Source: Nocardia spumae
GTDB lineage: Bacteria; Actinomycetota; Actinomycetes; Mycobacteriales; Mycobacteriaceae
Assembly: GCF_020733635.1 (NCBI RefSeq)
Contig: NZ_JAJFZL010000001.1
Location: forward strand, 6,758,001-6,822,000
Direction: 5' to 3'
Length of the DNA stretch: 64,000 nucleotides
Shown piece by piece: positions 1 through 8,712 of this stretch (its first letter is position 1; the number at the start of each line of letters is the position of its first letter). Made by a program: the position numbers and the translations under genes. The notes beneath the pieces were generated by a model. That model worked only from the letters and a program-made list of their open reading frames with translations, did no database searches and was not told the origin of the DNA.

Positions 1-1402
1 ACACGCACTCCTCGCCGGTACCGGCCCGGCCGGTGATCCGCACCGTGAGCGTGGTGCCGCGCGCATCGGCCATCTGCGAGGCGACCGTACGCTGCCAGAT
101 CAGCTCGTAGAGCCGGAATTCGTCCTGATCCAACCGGGCGTGCAGCTGGCCCGGAGTGGCGAAGGTATCGCCCGCGGGACGGATCGCCTCATGTGCTTCC
201 TGGGCGTTCTTGACCTTGCGGTTGTACTGGCGCGGGGTCGGGTGCACGAACTCCGGGCCGTACAGCTGGGTGGCCTGGGCCCGCGCGGCGGTGATCGCCG
301 ACTCCGACAAGGTCGTGGAGTCGGTACGCATGTAGGTGATGTAGCCGTTCTCGTACAACCGCTGCGCGACCCGCATCGTGCGCTCGGAGCCGAACCGGAG
401 CTTGCGCGCCGCCTCCTGCTGCAAGGTCGAGGTCATGAACGGCGCGTACGGCCGGCGGGTATAGGGCTTGGACTCGACCGAGGAGACCTGGAAGTCCGCG
501 TTCTCGAGGGCCGCGGCCAGTCGGCGCGCGGCGGCCTCGTCGAGAACGGTGACCCCGGAGCGGGTCTTGAGCTGCCCGTCGGATCCGAAATCCCGGCCGC
601 CCGCGACGCGCGCGCCGTCGACCGTGACCAACCGGGCACCGAAGACCCGGGGATTGGCCTGATCCGTGTCACCGCCGCCGGCATCGAATTTCGCCGCGAT
701 ATCCCAGTACTCCGCGGACCGGAACGCGATCCGCTCCCGTTCGCGCTGTACGACGATGCGGGTGGCCACCGACTGGACACGCCCCGCGGACAGGCGCGGC
801 ATGACCTTCTTCCACAGCACCGGACTGACCTCGTAGCCGTAGAGGCGGTCGAGGATGCGCCGGGTTTCCTGGGCGTCGACGAGGTCGTTGTCCAGTTCGC
901 GGGTGTCGGCGGCCGCGGCGCGGATGGCCGGTTCGGTGATCTCGTGGAACACCATTCGCCGCACCGGAATCTTCGGCTTGAGCGTTTCCAGCAGATGCCA
1001 CGCGATGGCCTCGCCCTCGCGGTCGGGGTCGGTGGCCAGATACAGCTCGTCGGCGTCGCGCAGCAAGGTCTTCAGCTCGGAGACCTTGGCCTTCTTATCC
1101 GGGCTCACGACATAGATCGGCTCGAAATCGTGATCGACATCGACGCCGAGCCGGGCCCAGGACTGTCCTTTGTATTTGGCCGGCACATCGGCCGCGCCAC
1201 GCGGTAGGTCACGAATATGCCCGACGGACGCCTCGACCGTATAGCCCCGGCCCAGGTAAGGCGCGATCTTGCGCGCCTTGGTCGGCGACTCGACGATGAC
1301 GAGACGGCGCACGAGACGCCCCCGCCCGGCTGCGGCCGACGTATCGGGCCCGTCGGAGTCCGCATCGGGAGTCGGTGATGCACCGCGGTCTCGTGTTGCC
1401 AC
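1..1402 (-). CDS. topA: DNA topoisomerase I, N-terminal part
   Basis: Type IA topoisomerase that relaxes negatively supercoiled DNA; the 3' end lies outside the window, leaving about 467 codons. The TOPRIM domain is read as LVIVESPTKARKIAPYLG, with the acidic DTD-type motif in LATDPDREGEAIAWHL and the ensuing EITEPAI segment. The active-site tyrosine is in GYITYMRTDSTTLS. The chosen GTG at 1402 has an AGGAAAGG-like ribosome binding site about 8 bases upstream and gives a short Ser/Pro/Asp-rich extension before the TOPRIM domain, as in mycobacterial TopA. Its neighbour cspA is codirectional and separated by a strong hairpin. The position next to cspA and the DUF1998 helicase matches M. tuberculosis Rv3646c. 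Confidence 0.96.
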   Translation of the reverse strand, partial: MATRDRGASPTPDADSDGPDTSAAAGRGRLVRRLVIVESPTKARKIAPYLGRGYTVEASVGHIRDLPRGAADVPAKYKGQSWARLGVDVDHDFEPIYVVSPDKKAKVSELKTLLRDADELYLATDPDREGEAIAWHLLETLKPKIPVRRMVFHEITEPAIRAAAADTRELDNDLVDAQETRRILDRLYGYEVSPVLWKKVMPRLSAGRVQSVATRIVVQRERERIAFRSAEYWDIAAKFDAGGGDTDQANPRVFGARLVTVDGARVAGGRDFGSDGQLKTRSGVTVLDEAAARRLAAALENADFQVSSVESKPYTRRPYAPFMTSTLQQEAARKLRFGSERTMRVAQRLYENGYITYMRTDSTTLSESAITAARAQATQLYGPEFVHPTPRQYNRKVKNAQEAHEAIRPAGDTFATPGQLHARLDQDEFRLYELIWQRTVASQMADARGTTLTVRITGRAGTGEECV

Positions 1403-1497
1403 CGGCGAACACACCTTTCCTGTCGACCCACGCGGCGCAGGCGCGCGACGCGCGGCTGGGGCAGAGAGGGAGAGACAAATGTCTCCCGCCAGAGACG

Positions 1498-1503
1498 TTT
1501 ATA
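1498..1503 (-). promoter_or_regulatory. Possible topA promoter -10 element
   Basis: On the minus strand this reads TATAAA, the only AT-rich hexamer in the 355-base gap before topA, and would give a 5' untranslated region of roughly 90 bases. No convincing -35 box is visible. The rest of the gap (1403-1757) shows a short GAGAC/GTCTC inverted repeat and the terminator listed separately, but no gene; the Rv3647c-like gene found here in mycobacteria is absent. Confidence 0.35.
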
Positions 1504-1696
1504 CCGTGTTTCGCTGTCGCGGAGCCCGTACCGCGGGCTTGCGACCCAGATGTCCCAGCTGTTCTGCCTGGCACTCCCCCGTGCGTACCGTCCGCGTCGA
1601 TATGGGCTGCGAACTGCAGAAAAACACCTTCTTCTGACTATACGGCCAGTGCGAAACGCCCCGGTTTTCGATCGAGTCTACTTCCCCCGAATATGA

Positions 1697-1732
1697 CTCG
1701 TCCCTCACCGCGCGAACGCGGTGAGGGACGAG
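1697..1732 (-). terminator. Terminator after cspA
   Basis: A perfect 15-bp stem (1697-1711 with 1718-1732) closes on a six-base loop 25 bases beyond the cspA stop codon. There is no U-tract, which is common for actinobacterial terminators. It separates cspA from topA. Confidence 0.7.
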
Positions 1733-1757
1733 AGTTCAGACCTGTTGGGTTACTCGC

Positions 1758-1964
1758 TCAGCTGAGCGCACGAACTCCGGTGGCCTGCGGGCCCTTGGTG
1801 CCCTGGCCGACCTCGAATTCGACCTTCTGGTTCTCCTCGAGGGTGCGGAAGCCCGACCCCTGAATCTCGGAGTAGTGGACGAAGACGTCAGCGGAGCCGT
1901 CCTCGGGCGCGATGAAGCCGAACCCCTTCTCCGCGTTGAACCACTTCACAGTTCCCTGTGCCAT
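1758..1964 (-). CDS. cspA: Cold-shock domain protein
   Basis: A 68-residue single cold-shock domain, an OB-fold RNA/ssDNA-binding chaperone. The RNP1 motif is read as KGFGFI and RNP2 as VFVHYSEI, both complete. The ATG at 1964 is chosen over the longer open frame because the family starts exactly at [10 protein letters not shown] and an AGAAGGA ribosome binding site lies 7 bases upstream. The gene is monocistronic, with a hairpin behind it and a long divergent intergenic region in front, as expected for a cold-shock gene with an extended 5' leader. It corresponds to Rv3648c in the syntenic mycobacterial block. Confidence 0.96.
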   Translation of the reverse strand: MAQGTVKWFNAEKGFGFIAPEDGSADVFVHYSEIQGSGFRTLEENQKVEFEVGQGTKGPQATGVRALS

Positions 1965-2333
1965 TCTGTTCCTTCTCTTTCCATACCGGAACGGCGGACT
2001 AGTTAGGTTGATCCACCGGGTCCGTTCCGACCGCTGTACTCTGTTCCCCCTGCAGGAAGCATCAAGCACACCGTTCGCAACATCGATCCTGCTGATGGTT
2101 TGGACCTTTGATCCGTTCCCTCGAACACAGAAGCTTGCGACCAGGAACTAGTGAACCATGTCTGCGCGCAATTCGACAGCTGAGTTACCGACAATTTGCA
2201 AAAAAGATGATCTTGCGAATGTGCAGGTGAGGGGCACAATGCCCAAATCCAAACTTGGAGTAGGTTTGCTTGGCGATAACCGAGTGAGCGTCAGGCAAAG
2301 TGGCTGTGACGCAGATCGCTACTCGGCAGTGAA
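1965..2333. other. Divergent intergenic region cspA / helicase
   Basis: No gene is seen in these 369 bases. The region is visibly less GC-rich than its surroundings and must carry the cspA promoter and leader (minus strand) and the helicase promoter (plus strand). I could not identify promoter boxes with confidence. Confidence 0.5.
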
Positions 2334-4775
2334 ATGGCAGCTAGGACCCGGACGGCACACAGGGTTCACAGTTTCTTCGAGCCTCCGGGTCTCGGTCCGA
2401 TGAATGCCAAAGGCGCGGCAACAGACCAGGCACCCGAGGAAACGATCAGCTATGGGAGATCGTTGCTGAATCGTGTCCTTTTCGGAGTGTCGGATGCGGA
2501 AAGTCGTATCACCCATGTGACCGAACTCCCGGCACGTGCGGCGCAAACCACAATCTGGCCTTCCTGGGCGGCACCGGAGGTGGTCGAGGCACTGCGTGAA
2601 TCCGGTGTGGAAGCGCCGTGGTCACATCAGATTCGAACCGCGGAGTTGGCGGCCGGCGGTTCCCATGTCGTGGTGTGCACGGGTACCGCCTCGGGAAAGT
2701 CGCTGGGTTATCAACTGCCGGTACTGACCGAACTCCAGCGAGATCCACGGGCAACCGCGCTGTATATATCGCCCACCAAAGCACTGGGCGCCGATCAATT
2801 CCGGGCTGCCGCGCAGTTGACGCAGCGCGGCGGGCTGCGCGATATCCATCCGGCCACCTACGACGGCGACACCCCTTCCGAGATCAGGCAGTGGGTGCGG
2901 GCGAATGCGCGCTGGATCTTCACCAATCCCGACATGCTGCACGTGGGCATGCTCCGGGCCCATCCGCGCTGGGCACGGGTATTCCGGCGACTGCGCTACG
3001 TGGTGGTCGACGAATGCCATGCCTATCGGGGCGTTTTCGGCTCCCAGGTGGCGATGGTGCTGCGCCGGCTGCGGCGATTGGCCGCACATTACGGCGCCGA
3101 TCCGACCTTCGTACTGTGCTCGGCCACCAGTGCCGACCCGGCCGCCGCCGCCGAACGCCTGATCGGCGCGCCGGTGACGGCCGTGATCGAGGACGGTTCC
3201 CCGCAGGGCGCGCGGACGGTCGCGCTCTGGGAGCCGCCGCTACTGAACGACGTCAGCGGCGAGAACGGCGCCCCGGTACGGCGGGCGGCGACGACGGAGG
3301 CGGCCCGGATCATGACCGATCTGGTCGTCGAGGGCGCGCGCACCCTGACTTTCGTCCGGTCGCGCCGGGCGGCGGAAGTGGTCGCCATCGACGTGCAGCG
3401 CATGGTGGCCGAGGTCGATCCGGGCCTGGGCGGGCGCGTCGCCGCCTACCGCGCCGGATATCTCGCCGAGGACCGGCGGGAGTTGGAGAACGGACTGTCG
3501 GACGGTTCGCTGCTGGGCGCGGCCACCACCACCGCACTCGAGCTGGGCGTCGACATCGCGGGCCTGGATGCCGTGGTGATCGCCGGTTTCCCGGGAACCG
3601 TCGCCTCGTTCTGGCAGCAGGCGGGCCGGGCCGGACGCCGCACCCAGGGGTCGTTGGTGCTGCTGATCGCACGCGACGACCCGCTCGACACCTATCTGGT
3701 CCACCACCCGCACGCGCTGCTGGACCAGCCGGTCGAGGCGACCATCACCGATCCGCACAATCCCTATGTGGCCGGACCGCATCTGTTGTGCGCGGTCTGC
3801 GAACACCCCATGACCGATGCCGAGATCCAGACCCTCGGAGTGTGGGAGGTGGCAGCGGAACTCGCCGCGGACGGCCTGATCAAGCGCCGCGAGAACGGGC
3901 GCGGCCCGGCTCGCTGGTATCCGACCTCGAGCGCCTATCCCCACGACGACGTGGATGTGCGGGCCGGAATCGGATCCCAGCTCGCGATCGTCGACGCGAC
4001 CAGCGGCAGATTCCTCGGCACCGCGGATACCGGGCGGGCTCCCTCGACGCTGCACGCCGGCGCCGTTCATCTCCATCAGGGTGAGACCTACGTGGTGGAC
4101 GAACTGGATCTCGAGGGCGGGGTGGCCTTCGTCCATCCCGATCAGCCGGGATGGACCACCAGCGCCCGGATGGTCACCTCCGTCACGATCGACAACCGGA
4201 TCCGCGAAGACGAATACGGCGAGGTCACCGCGACACTGGCCGAAGTGCGGGTGACCCGCCAGGTGGTGGGCTATCTGCGAACCCTGCCCAGCGGGGAGGT
4301 TCTCGATCTCATCGAACTCGATATGCCGGAACAGACCCTGCCGACCCAGGCAGTGCTGTACACCGTCACCCCGCGGCTGCTGAGCGACGCGGGTATCGAG
4401 TCCCGGCGGGTACCCGGCGCCCTGCATGCGGCCGAACACGCCGCCATCGGCATGCTGCCGCTGGTCGCGACGTGCGACCGCTGGGATATCGGTGGCGTTT
4501 CCATCGCCGAACACCCGGATACCGGACTGCCCACCGTTTTCGTCTACGACGGTCACCACGGCGGCGCGGGTTTCGCCGAGCGCGGATTCACCAGGTTGCG
4601 GACCTGGCTGGCCGCCACCCACGCGGCCATCACCTCGTGTGCGTGCCCCCACGGGTGCCCTTCCTGTGTGCAGTCCCCGAAATGCGGAAACGGGAATTCC
4701 CCCTTGGACAAGGACGGCGCTGCGGCACTGCTGAACGCCGTCCTCGCGGAACTTCCACCGGATGGGCAGCGTTGA
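2334..4775 (+). CDS. DEAD/DEAH-box helicase with C-terminal DUF1998 zinc module
   Basis: Superfamily 2 helicase of the YprA/MrfA type, a family linked to DNA repair. In order: Walker A in CTGTASGKSLGYQLP, DECH box in VVVDECHAYRG, motif III in CSATSADP, motif VI in WQQAGRAGRR, and a C-terminal four-cysteine cluster in SCACPHGCPSCVQSPKCG, which defines the DUF1998/MZB module. The frame gives 813 residues from the ATG at 2334; a second ATG at 2400 (791 residues) is nearer to where recognisable similarity begins and may be the true start, since neither has a clear ribosome binding site. Gene order matches Rv3649. The actual substrate is not shown by sequence. Confidence 0.9.
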   Translation: MAARTRTAHRVHSFFEPPGLGPMNAKGAATDQAPEETISYGRSLLNRVLFGVSDAESRITHVTELPARAAQTTIWPSWAAPEVVEALRESGVEAPWSHQIRTAELAAGGSHVVVCTGTASGKSLGYQLPVLTELQRDPRATALYISPTKALGADQFRAAAQLTQRGGLRDIHPATYDGDTPSEIRQWVRANARWIFTNPDMLHVGMLRAHPRWARVFRRLRYVVVDECHAYRGVFGSQVAMVLRRLRRLAAHYGADPTFVLCSATSADPAAAAERLIGAPVTAVIEDGSPQGARTVALWEPPLLNDVSGENGAPVRRAATTEAARIMTDLVVEGARTLTFVRSRRAAEVVAIDVQRMVAEVDPGLGGRVAAYRAGYLAEDRRELENGLSDGSLLGAATTTALELGVDIAGLDAVVIAGFPGTVASFWQQAGRAGRRTQGSLVLLIARDDPLDTYLVHHPHALLDQPVEATITDPHNPYVAGPHLLCAVCEHPMTDAEIQTLGVWEVAAELAADGLIKRRENGRGPARWYPTSSAYPHDDVDVRAGIGSQLAIVDATSGRFLGTADTGRAPSTLHAGAVHLHQGETYVVDELDLEGGVAFVHPDQPGWTTSARMVTSVTIDNRIREDEYGEVTATLAEVRVTRQVVGYLRTLPSGEVLDLIELDMPEQTLPTQAVLYTVTPRLLSDAGIESRRVPGALHAAEHAAIGMLPLVATCDRWDIGGVSIAEHPDTGLPTVFVYDGHHGGAGFAERGFTRLRTWLAATHAAITSCACPHGCPSCVQSPKCGNGNSPLDKDGAAALLNAVLAELPPDGQR

Positions 4776-5113
4776 CCCGTAAACGACCGCACGACCTGGC
4801 CGCATCCGATCCGTGACGCGGTGGACACCCTCAGGAGACGCCGCCGAGACCCCTGGGCACCCCGCCGGACGCCGAGCCGACCGCCGGACCGGAATAAAGA
4901 GGAATTCGCTCATGTTAACCACGCCATTGCCCTAGCGAATAATGGCCATGTGGGCATTCACATGTATGCATTTATCGGAACCCACGGGCGACGATTGTTC
5001 GGACAATTGCGCACGCGGCAATTCGACGCACCATGAATGGAAATCCGCCGCACTCCGGAAGACCGACTGTGGCTACCGTCACCCATTCTTTTCTCACACC
5101 AACCGTCCGGTAT
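4776..5113. other. Gap between helicase and Tad cluster
   Basis: The helicase and the Tad cluster converge here. I see no supported gene. A seven-codon frame at 4912-4935 (MLTTPLP) has an AGAGGA ribosome-binding-like sequence 8 bases upstream, but is too short to call. No strong terminator hairpin was found. Confidence 0.4.
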
Positions 5114-5497
5114 TCACGATCGTTCAACCGCGCTCCCCGGACCGGCTCGCGCGATCGCCACAACTGATCGTCTGCCCAAAAGCGTCGGCGATACCGCGGT
5201 CTCGACAGTGAGCGTCACATCCCAATCCTGGATCGAACATGTCCGGACGCGCATCCGCATTCGCCGCACCATCGAATCCGCCCGACCGCATGCGGCTTCC
5301 GATCCGGAATCCAGCGCACGGGCCGCGGCCAAAGCCGCCAGATCGGCCGCGCTCTGCGCCTGATGGCGAGCGCAGACCACACCGGCGAACTGCGCGATCA
5401 GAATCGTCACCAACAGCAATGCCGTCAGCGCCAGGCACGCGGTCACCGTGGCACTGCCCTCACAGGCTCGCCACCGGTGCGCGGACGCCCTCATCAC
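5114..5497 (-). CDS. TadE/TadG-like pilus-associated membrane protein (Rv3654c family)
   Basis: 127-residue protein with a short basic N-terminus, then GSATVTACLALTALLLVTIL and continuing hydrophobic residues (about 14-40), the type IV pseudopilin-like N-terminal helix seen in TadE/TadG minor pilins. The motif HQAQSAADLAALAAARAL is typical of this family. It is the last gene of the Tad cluster; its ATG at 5497 overlaps the stop of the preceding gene by 4 bases, so the two are translationally coupled. Likely a minor component of a Flp/Tad pilus. Corresponds in position and type to Rv3654c. Confidence 0.85.
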   Translation of the reverse strand: MMRASAHRWRACEGSATVTACLALTALLLVTILIAQFAGVVCARHQAQSAADLAALAAARALDSGSEAACGRADSMVRRMRMRVRTCSIQDWDVTLTVETAVSPTLLGRRSVVAIARAGPGSAVERS

Positions 5498-5871
5498 GGC
5501 TCCCCCGGCTCGCGGGCCGCGACCGCCTCGGCACGTAGCCGCAGCATGGGCAGCAACGGTGCCCGGGCCCGCACCGTGGCCACGATCTGTTCGCCTTCGC
5601 CACGCAGTTCGACCTCGGCGCCGGGCGGCGCCACGCGTCGCGCCGTCTGCAGGGCATCGGACTCGACGCCGCGGGCAGCGAGGCGGGCCGCTTCGCGGGC
5701 GGCGTCGACACAGCGGATCTGCATCGACGCCGCCAGCAGGGCACCCAGGCAGAGCACCACGACCACCACCAAGCCCGCCAGTGCGATCGCGGCCTCGACC
5801 GTCACCGCACCGCGCTCACCCCGGCGGTCTTTCGATGAACGGATTCGGCCCGCCCGGCGACCGGATCTCAC
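5494..5871 (-). CDS. TadE-family minor pilin (Rv3655c type)
   Basis: 125 residues with the TadE signature: a basic leader followed by RGAVTVEAAIALAGLVVVVV, whose Glu after the Val corresponds to the conserved Glu of pilin-like N-terminal helices, then QIRCVDAAREAARLAARG. The GTG at 5871 is chosen because it overlaps the stop of the upstream pilin gene by 4 bases (GTGA), the pattern used through most of this cluster. Expected to be exported and built into, or to assist, the Flp pilus. Confidence 0.87.
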   Translation of the reverse strand: MRSGRRAGRIRSSKDRRGERGAVTVEAAIALAGLVVVVVLCLGALLAASMQIRCVDAAREAARLAARGVESDALQTARRVAPPGAEVELRGEGEQIVATVRARAPLLPMLRLRAEAVAAREPGEP

Positions 5872-6080
5872 ACCGTGGTGTTCAGGGCCTTGTCGATGAT
5901 CTTGGTCAGCGCGTTCACGATCGAATCCCCCGTGACCACCGTATAGAGCACCGCCCCGAACGCCGCCGCGGCAATGGTGCCGATGGCGTATTCGGCGGTA
6001 CTCATGCCGTCGTCGGCTACCGCCGCCTGCATGAGCCTCGAACGTAGTTCTCGCACAACCGATTGCGTTGCCGCGAACAT
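5868..6080 (-). CDS. Flp-like major pilin, DUF4244 family
   Basis: 70-residue small protein with a basic/amphipathic leader, then DGMSTAEYAIGTIAAAAFGAVLYTVV, a Flp-pilin-like segment in which the G-M-S-T-A-E-Y sequence marks the processing site and the conserved Glu/Tyr pair. A GGGGAG ribosome binding site sits 6 bases before the ATG. It is the first gene after a 57-base gap following tadC, so it may also have its own ribosome loading. Corresponds to Rv3656c. Expected role is the structural subunit of the Tad pilus; no prepilin peptidase is encoded in this window. Confidence 0.88.
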   Translation of the reverse strand: MFAATQSVVRELRSRLMQAAVADDGMSTAEYAIGTIAAAAFGAVLYTVVTGDSIVNALTKIIDKALNTTV

Positions 6081-6137
6081 CGGTCTCCCCTTTCTTTCCG
6101 ATCGGCGCGGCCGGTCCGCACCGAACTCGTCGGGTGG

Positions 6138-6737
6138 TCACCACGGCCCGCCACCCAGCACTCGACCGGCCAGACCGGCGACGACCGGCACAATGCCCAG
6201 GCAAACGAAGGCCGGTAGGAAGCACAATCCGAGCGGACCGCTGATGAGTACGCCCGCGCGTTCGGCGCGCGCCGCCGTCGCGTCCTCGACCGTGGCTCGG
6301 CACTGCCGCGCCAGCTCGGCCACCGCACCCGTCAGGGATGCACCCGAGCGAGCCGATCGCCTGACCAGCCGGGCCAGGGATTGCATCTCGGCGATGGGCG
6401 CCTCCTGCGCCGCACGCTCCCATGCCGTCACCGGGTCCGCGCCCAGTGCCAGCAGATCCGCGGCGCGGCGCAGACCCGAGCACAGGGGTTCGGGTGCGGT
6501 CGGAGCGACCGCTCGAGCGGCGCCGGCCGCCGGCAGCCCCGCCCGCAGACATGACACGAGCAGGTCCAGCGCCGAGGCGATCGCGAGTGGGTCACCGGTC
6601 GATGTGCGCAGCCCGGGCCGAGGCACCGGCGAGGTGATGCCGCGCGCCGCGCGGAGCCGGGCGGACGGTGTGATCCGCCCGGGAAGGAGCATCAGGGCGG
6701 CGGCCGCCCACAGCAGTGCGAGGGAGATCGCGCTCAT
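6138..6737 (-). CDS. tadC: TadC-like inner-membrane platform protein (type II secretion F domain)
   Basis: 199 residues with an N-terminal hydrophobic segment (SLALLWAAAALMLLPG), a T2SF-type helical core containing LDLLVSCLRAGLPAAGAARA, and a C-terminal membrane pair (ISGPLGLCFLPAFVCLGIVPVV). The ATG at 6737 overlaps the tadB stop by 4 bases, so it is preferred over the upstream in-frame start. Together with TadB it would form the membrane platform on which TadA acts. Corresponds to Rv3657c. Confidence 0.87.
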   Translation of the reverse strand: MSAISLALLWAAAALMLLPGRITPSARLRAARGITSPVPRPGLRTSTGDPLAIASALDLLVSCLRAGLPAAGAARAVAPTAPEPLCSGLRRAADLLALGADPVTAWERAAQEAPIAEMQSLARLVRRSARSGASLTGAVAELARQCRATVEDATAARAERAGVLISGPLGLCFLPAFVCLGIVPVVAGLAGRVLGGGPW

Positions 6738-7525
6738 ACCGCCACCCGCCGGGTGATGGCATCGGCCCACAGCAGGCCCGCGCCGATCAATCCGGCGCCC
6801 AGCGGCAGTACGATCGCGCCGATTCCCCTGCTCACCAGCACCTGGACCGGATGCGCGCCCATCAGTTGCCCCAGCGCGATCCCCAGCATCGGAAGCCCCG
6901 CCAGAACCGCGGCACTGGCCCGCGCACCTGCCAGAGCCGCGGTCGTACGTTCACCGAACCGCCGGCGCCCGGCGAGATCCTCCCGCGCCGCGCCCAGCAG
7001 GTCGGCCAACGCGAGGCCATGTAATTCGGCCACCTCCCACACATCCGCGACTCGACCCAATTCGGTGGTGACGGCGCATTGTCGATCGCGCAGACCATCG
7101 GCCGCCGAGCCGCCGAGCCGAGCCCGCGCGGCGCCGACCGCGAAGGCCGCTCCAACCGCACCCCCGACCTCCGCGGCCGCGACCGACGCCGCGGCACTGG
7201 GATGTGCGCCCGTGCGCAGTTCGCCGATCACAACGTCCAACCCCTCCAACAGTTTTCGGCATTCGGCATCGTGACGACGTTCGCGCCGACGGTTTCTCGA
7301 CCGCACCACACCGGTGACGGCGAGCAGTGCGGCCGCACCCGCGGGGCCCGGCCCGAAGACGACCGTCGTGATCACGGCGGCAACCGCCGCCATGCGAATA
7401 GTCCACGGGCCCAGTACTTTTCGCCGTCGCTCCGGCCGCCCCGACAGCGCCCGCAAGCGGTGCCGGGGGATGGAGGTCGGCAGGACGAGCAGCGCGGCCG
7501 AACCACACAACAGGGCCGCTGTCAC
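6734..7525 (-). CDS. tadB: TadB-like inner-membrane platform protein
   Basis: 263 residues. Two hydrophobic segments near the N-terminus (to about residue 75) precede a basic linker [23 protein letters not shown] and the T2SF helical domain, and two further membrane segments end the protein (residues about 200-255). Partner of TadC in the pilus platform. Start and stop overlap both neighbours by 4 bases (ATGA). Corresponds to Rv3658c. Confidence 0.87.
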   Translation of the reverse strand: MTAALLCGSAALLVLPTSIPRHRLRALSGRPERRRKVLGPWTIRMAAVAAVITTVVFGPGPAGAAALLAVTGVVRSRNRRRERRHDAECRKLLEGLDVVIGELRTGAHPSAAASVAAAEVGGAVGAAFAVGAARARLGGSAADGLRDRQCAVTTELGRVADVWEVAELHGLALADLLGAAREDLAGRRRFGERTTAALAGARASAAVLAGLPMLGIALGQLMGAHPVQVLVSRGIGAIVLPLGAGLIGAGLLWADAITRRVAV

Positions 7526-8712
7526 CGCCGCCTCCCCTCACCGAGCAGGTGCAGCAGAGCGGCTCGGGCGGGCGTGGCGGGTCTCGAATCCGCGGACCAT
7601 GCCGTCTCGATCCGCACGGCGGTATCTCCGTCCCGGGTGACCAATCCGATCTCCTGCAGAATTCGCCGGCCATCACCGCGGCGACGCATGGCCAGCACGA
7701 TCTGGACCGCCGCGGCGAGTTGGCTGTGCAGACCCTCCCGGCTCATTCCCCCCAGTGCCGCAAGGGCTTCCAGCCGGGCCGGAACTTCCCGGGGCGAATT
7801 GGCGTGGACTGTTCCGGCGCCCCCGTCGTGTCCGGTGTTCAACGCGGTGAGCAGGTCCACCACCTCACCTCCGCGTACCTCCCCGATGACGATCCGGTCC
7901 GGACGCATGCGCAGCGCCTGCCGAACGAGGTCCCGTACGGTGACGGCGCCCGCTCCCTCGACGTTGGCGGTACGTGCGACCAGCCGGACCACATGAGGGT
8001 GCGGCGGCGCCAACTCGGCCGCGTCTTCCACGCACACGATGCGTTCGGCCGGATCGACCCGGGCCAGCAGCGCCGACAACAGGGTGGTCTTGCCCGTACC
8101 CGTCCCGCCGACGACGAGAAAGGCCAGCCGGGACCCGACGATCTTCTCCAGCAGGTATTCCGCCTCGGCCGAGAGCGTGCCCGAGGCGGTCAGATCGCGC
8201 AGGCTGTGTCCGATCGGCCGTAGCACCCGCAGCGAGATACACGTGCCTCCCTGCGCGATCGGTGCGAGCACCGCGTGCAGCCTGACCCCGAAGCTCTCTC
8301 CTGGAGCCCGCTCGTATTCCGGGAGCCGCCCGTCCACCCACGGTTGCGCATCGTCGAGCCGGCGGCCGGCGGCCAGGGCCAGCCGCTGCGCCAGCCGCCG
8401 CACCGCGGCCTCGTCGGAGAAGCGAATCGATGTCCGTTCCAGCCCGTTGCCGCGATCCACCCACACGGCATCCGGTGCCGTGACCAGCACATCCGAAACC
8501 CGGGCATCGTGCAGCAGTGGCTCGAGCACTCCGGCGCCGGTCATCTCGGTTTGCAGGAGCCGCAGCGCCCGTAGCAGATCGGTGTCGCCGAGGACTCGGC
8601 CGGCTTCGGCGCGGATGGCGGCCGCCAGGCGGGCCGGATCGTGTTCACCGGGCTGGGCGGCGAGCCGTTCGCGAACCCGGTCGAGCAGGTCGTCGCTCAC
8701 CACCGCGCTCAT
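7522..8712 (-). CDS. tadA: TadA/CpaF-type secretion ATPase
   Basis: 396-residue GspE/VirB11-type hexameric ATPase that powers Tad pilus assembly from the cytoplasm. Walker A is [16 protein letters not shown] near residue 205, the Asp box lies in [11 protein letters not shown], Walker B in [17 protein letters not shown], and the His box in [21 protein letters not shown]. The ATG at 8712 overlaps the ssd stop by 4 bases; longer in-frame starts would run far into ssd. Corresponds to Rv3659c. Confidence 0.95.
   Translation of the reverse strand: MSAVVSDDLLDRVRERLAAQPGEHDPARLAAAIRAEAGRVLGDTDLLRALRLLQTEMTGAGVLEPLLHDARVSDVLVTAPDAVWVDRGNGLERTSIRFSDEAAVRRLAQRLALAAGRRLDDAQPWVDGRLPEYERAPGESFGVRLHAVLAPIAQGGTCISLRVLRPIGHSLRDLTASGTLSAEAEYLLEKIVGSRLAFLVVGGTGTGKTTLLSALLARVDPAERIVCVEDAAELAPPHPHVVRLVARTANVEGAGAVTVRDLVRQALRMRPDRIVIGEVRGGEVVDLLTALNTGHDGGAGTVHANSPREVPARLEALAALGGMSREGLHSQLAAAVQIVLAMRRRGDGRRILQEIGLVTRDGDTAVRIETAWSADSRPATPARAALLHLLGEGRRR

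Noticed and set aside
3240..4922. 560-codon open frame opposite the helicase gene
   Set aside because: Pure antisense shadow of a GC-rich gene; Gly/Arg/His-rich product without domains, while the plus strand has all helicase motifs.
4942..5211. Cys-rich 89-codon frame in the helicase-Tad gap
   Set aside because: No ribosome binding site, no family, and its end overlaps the TadE/TadG-like gene on the other strand.
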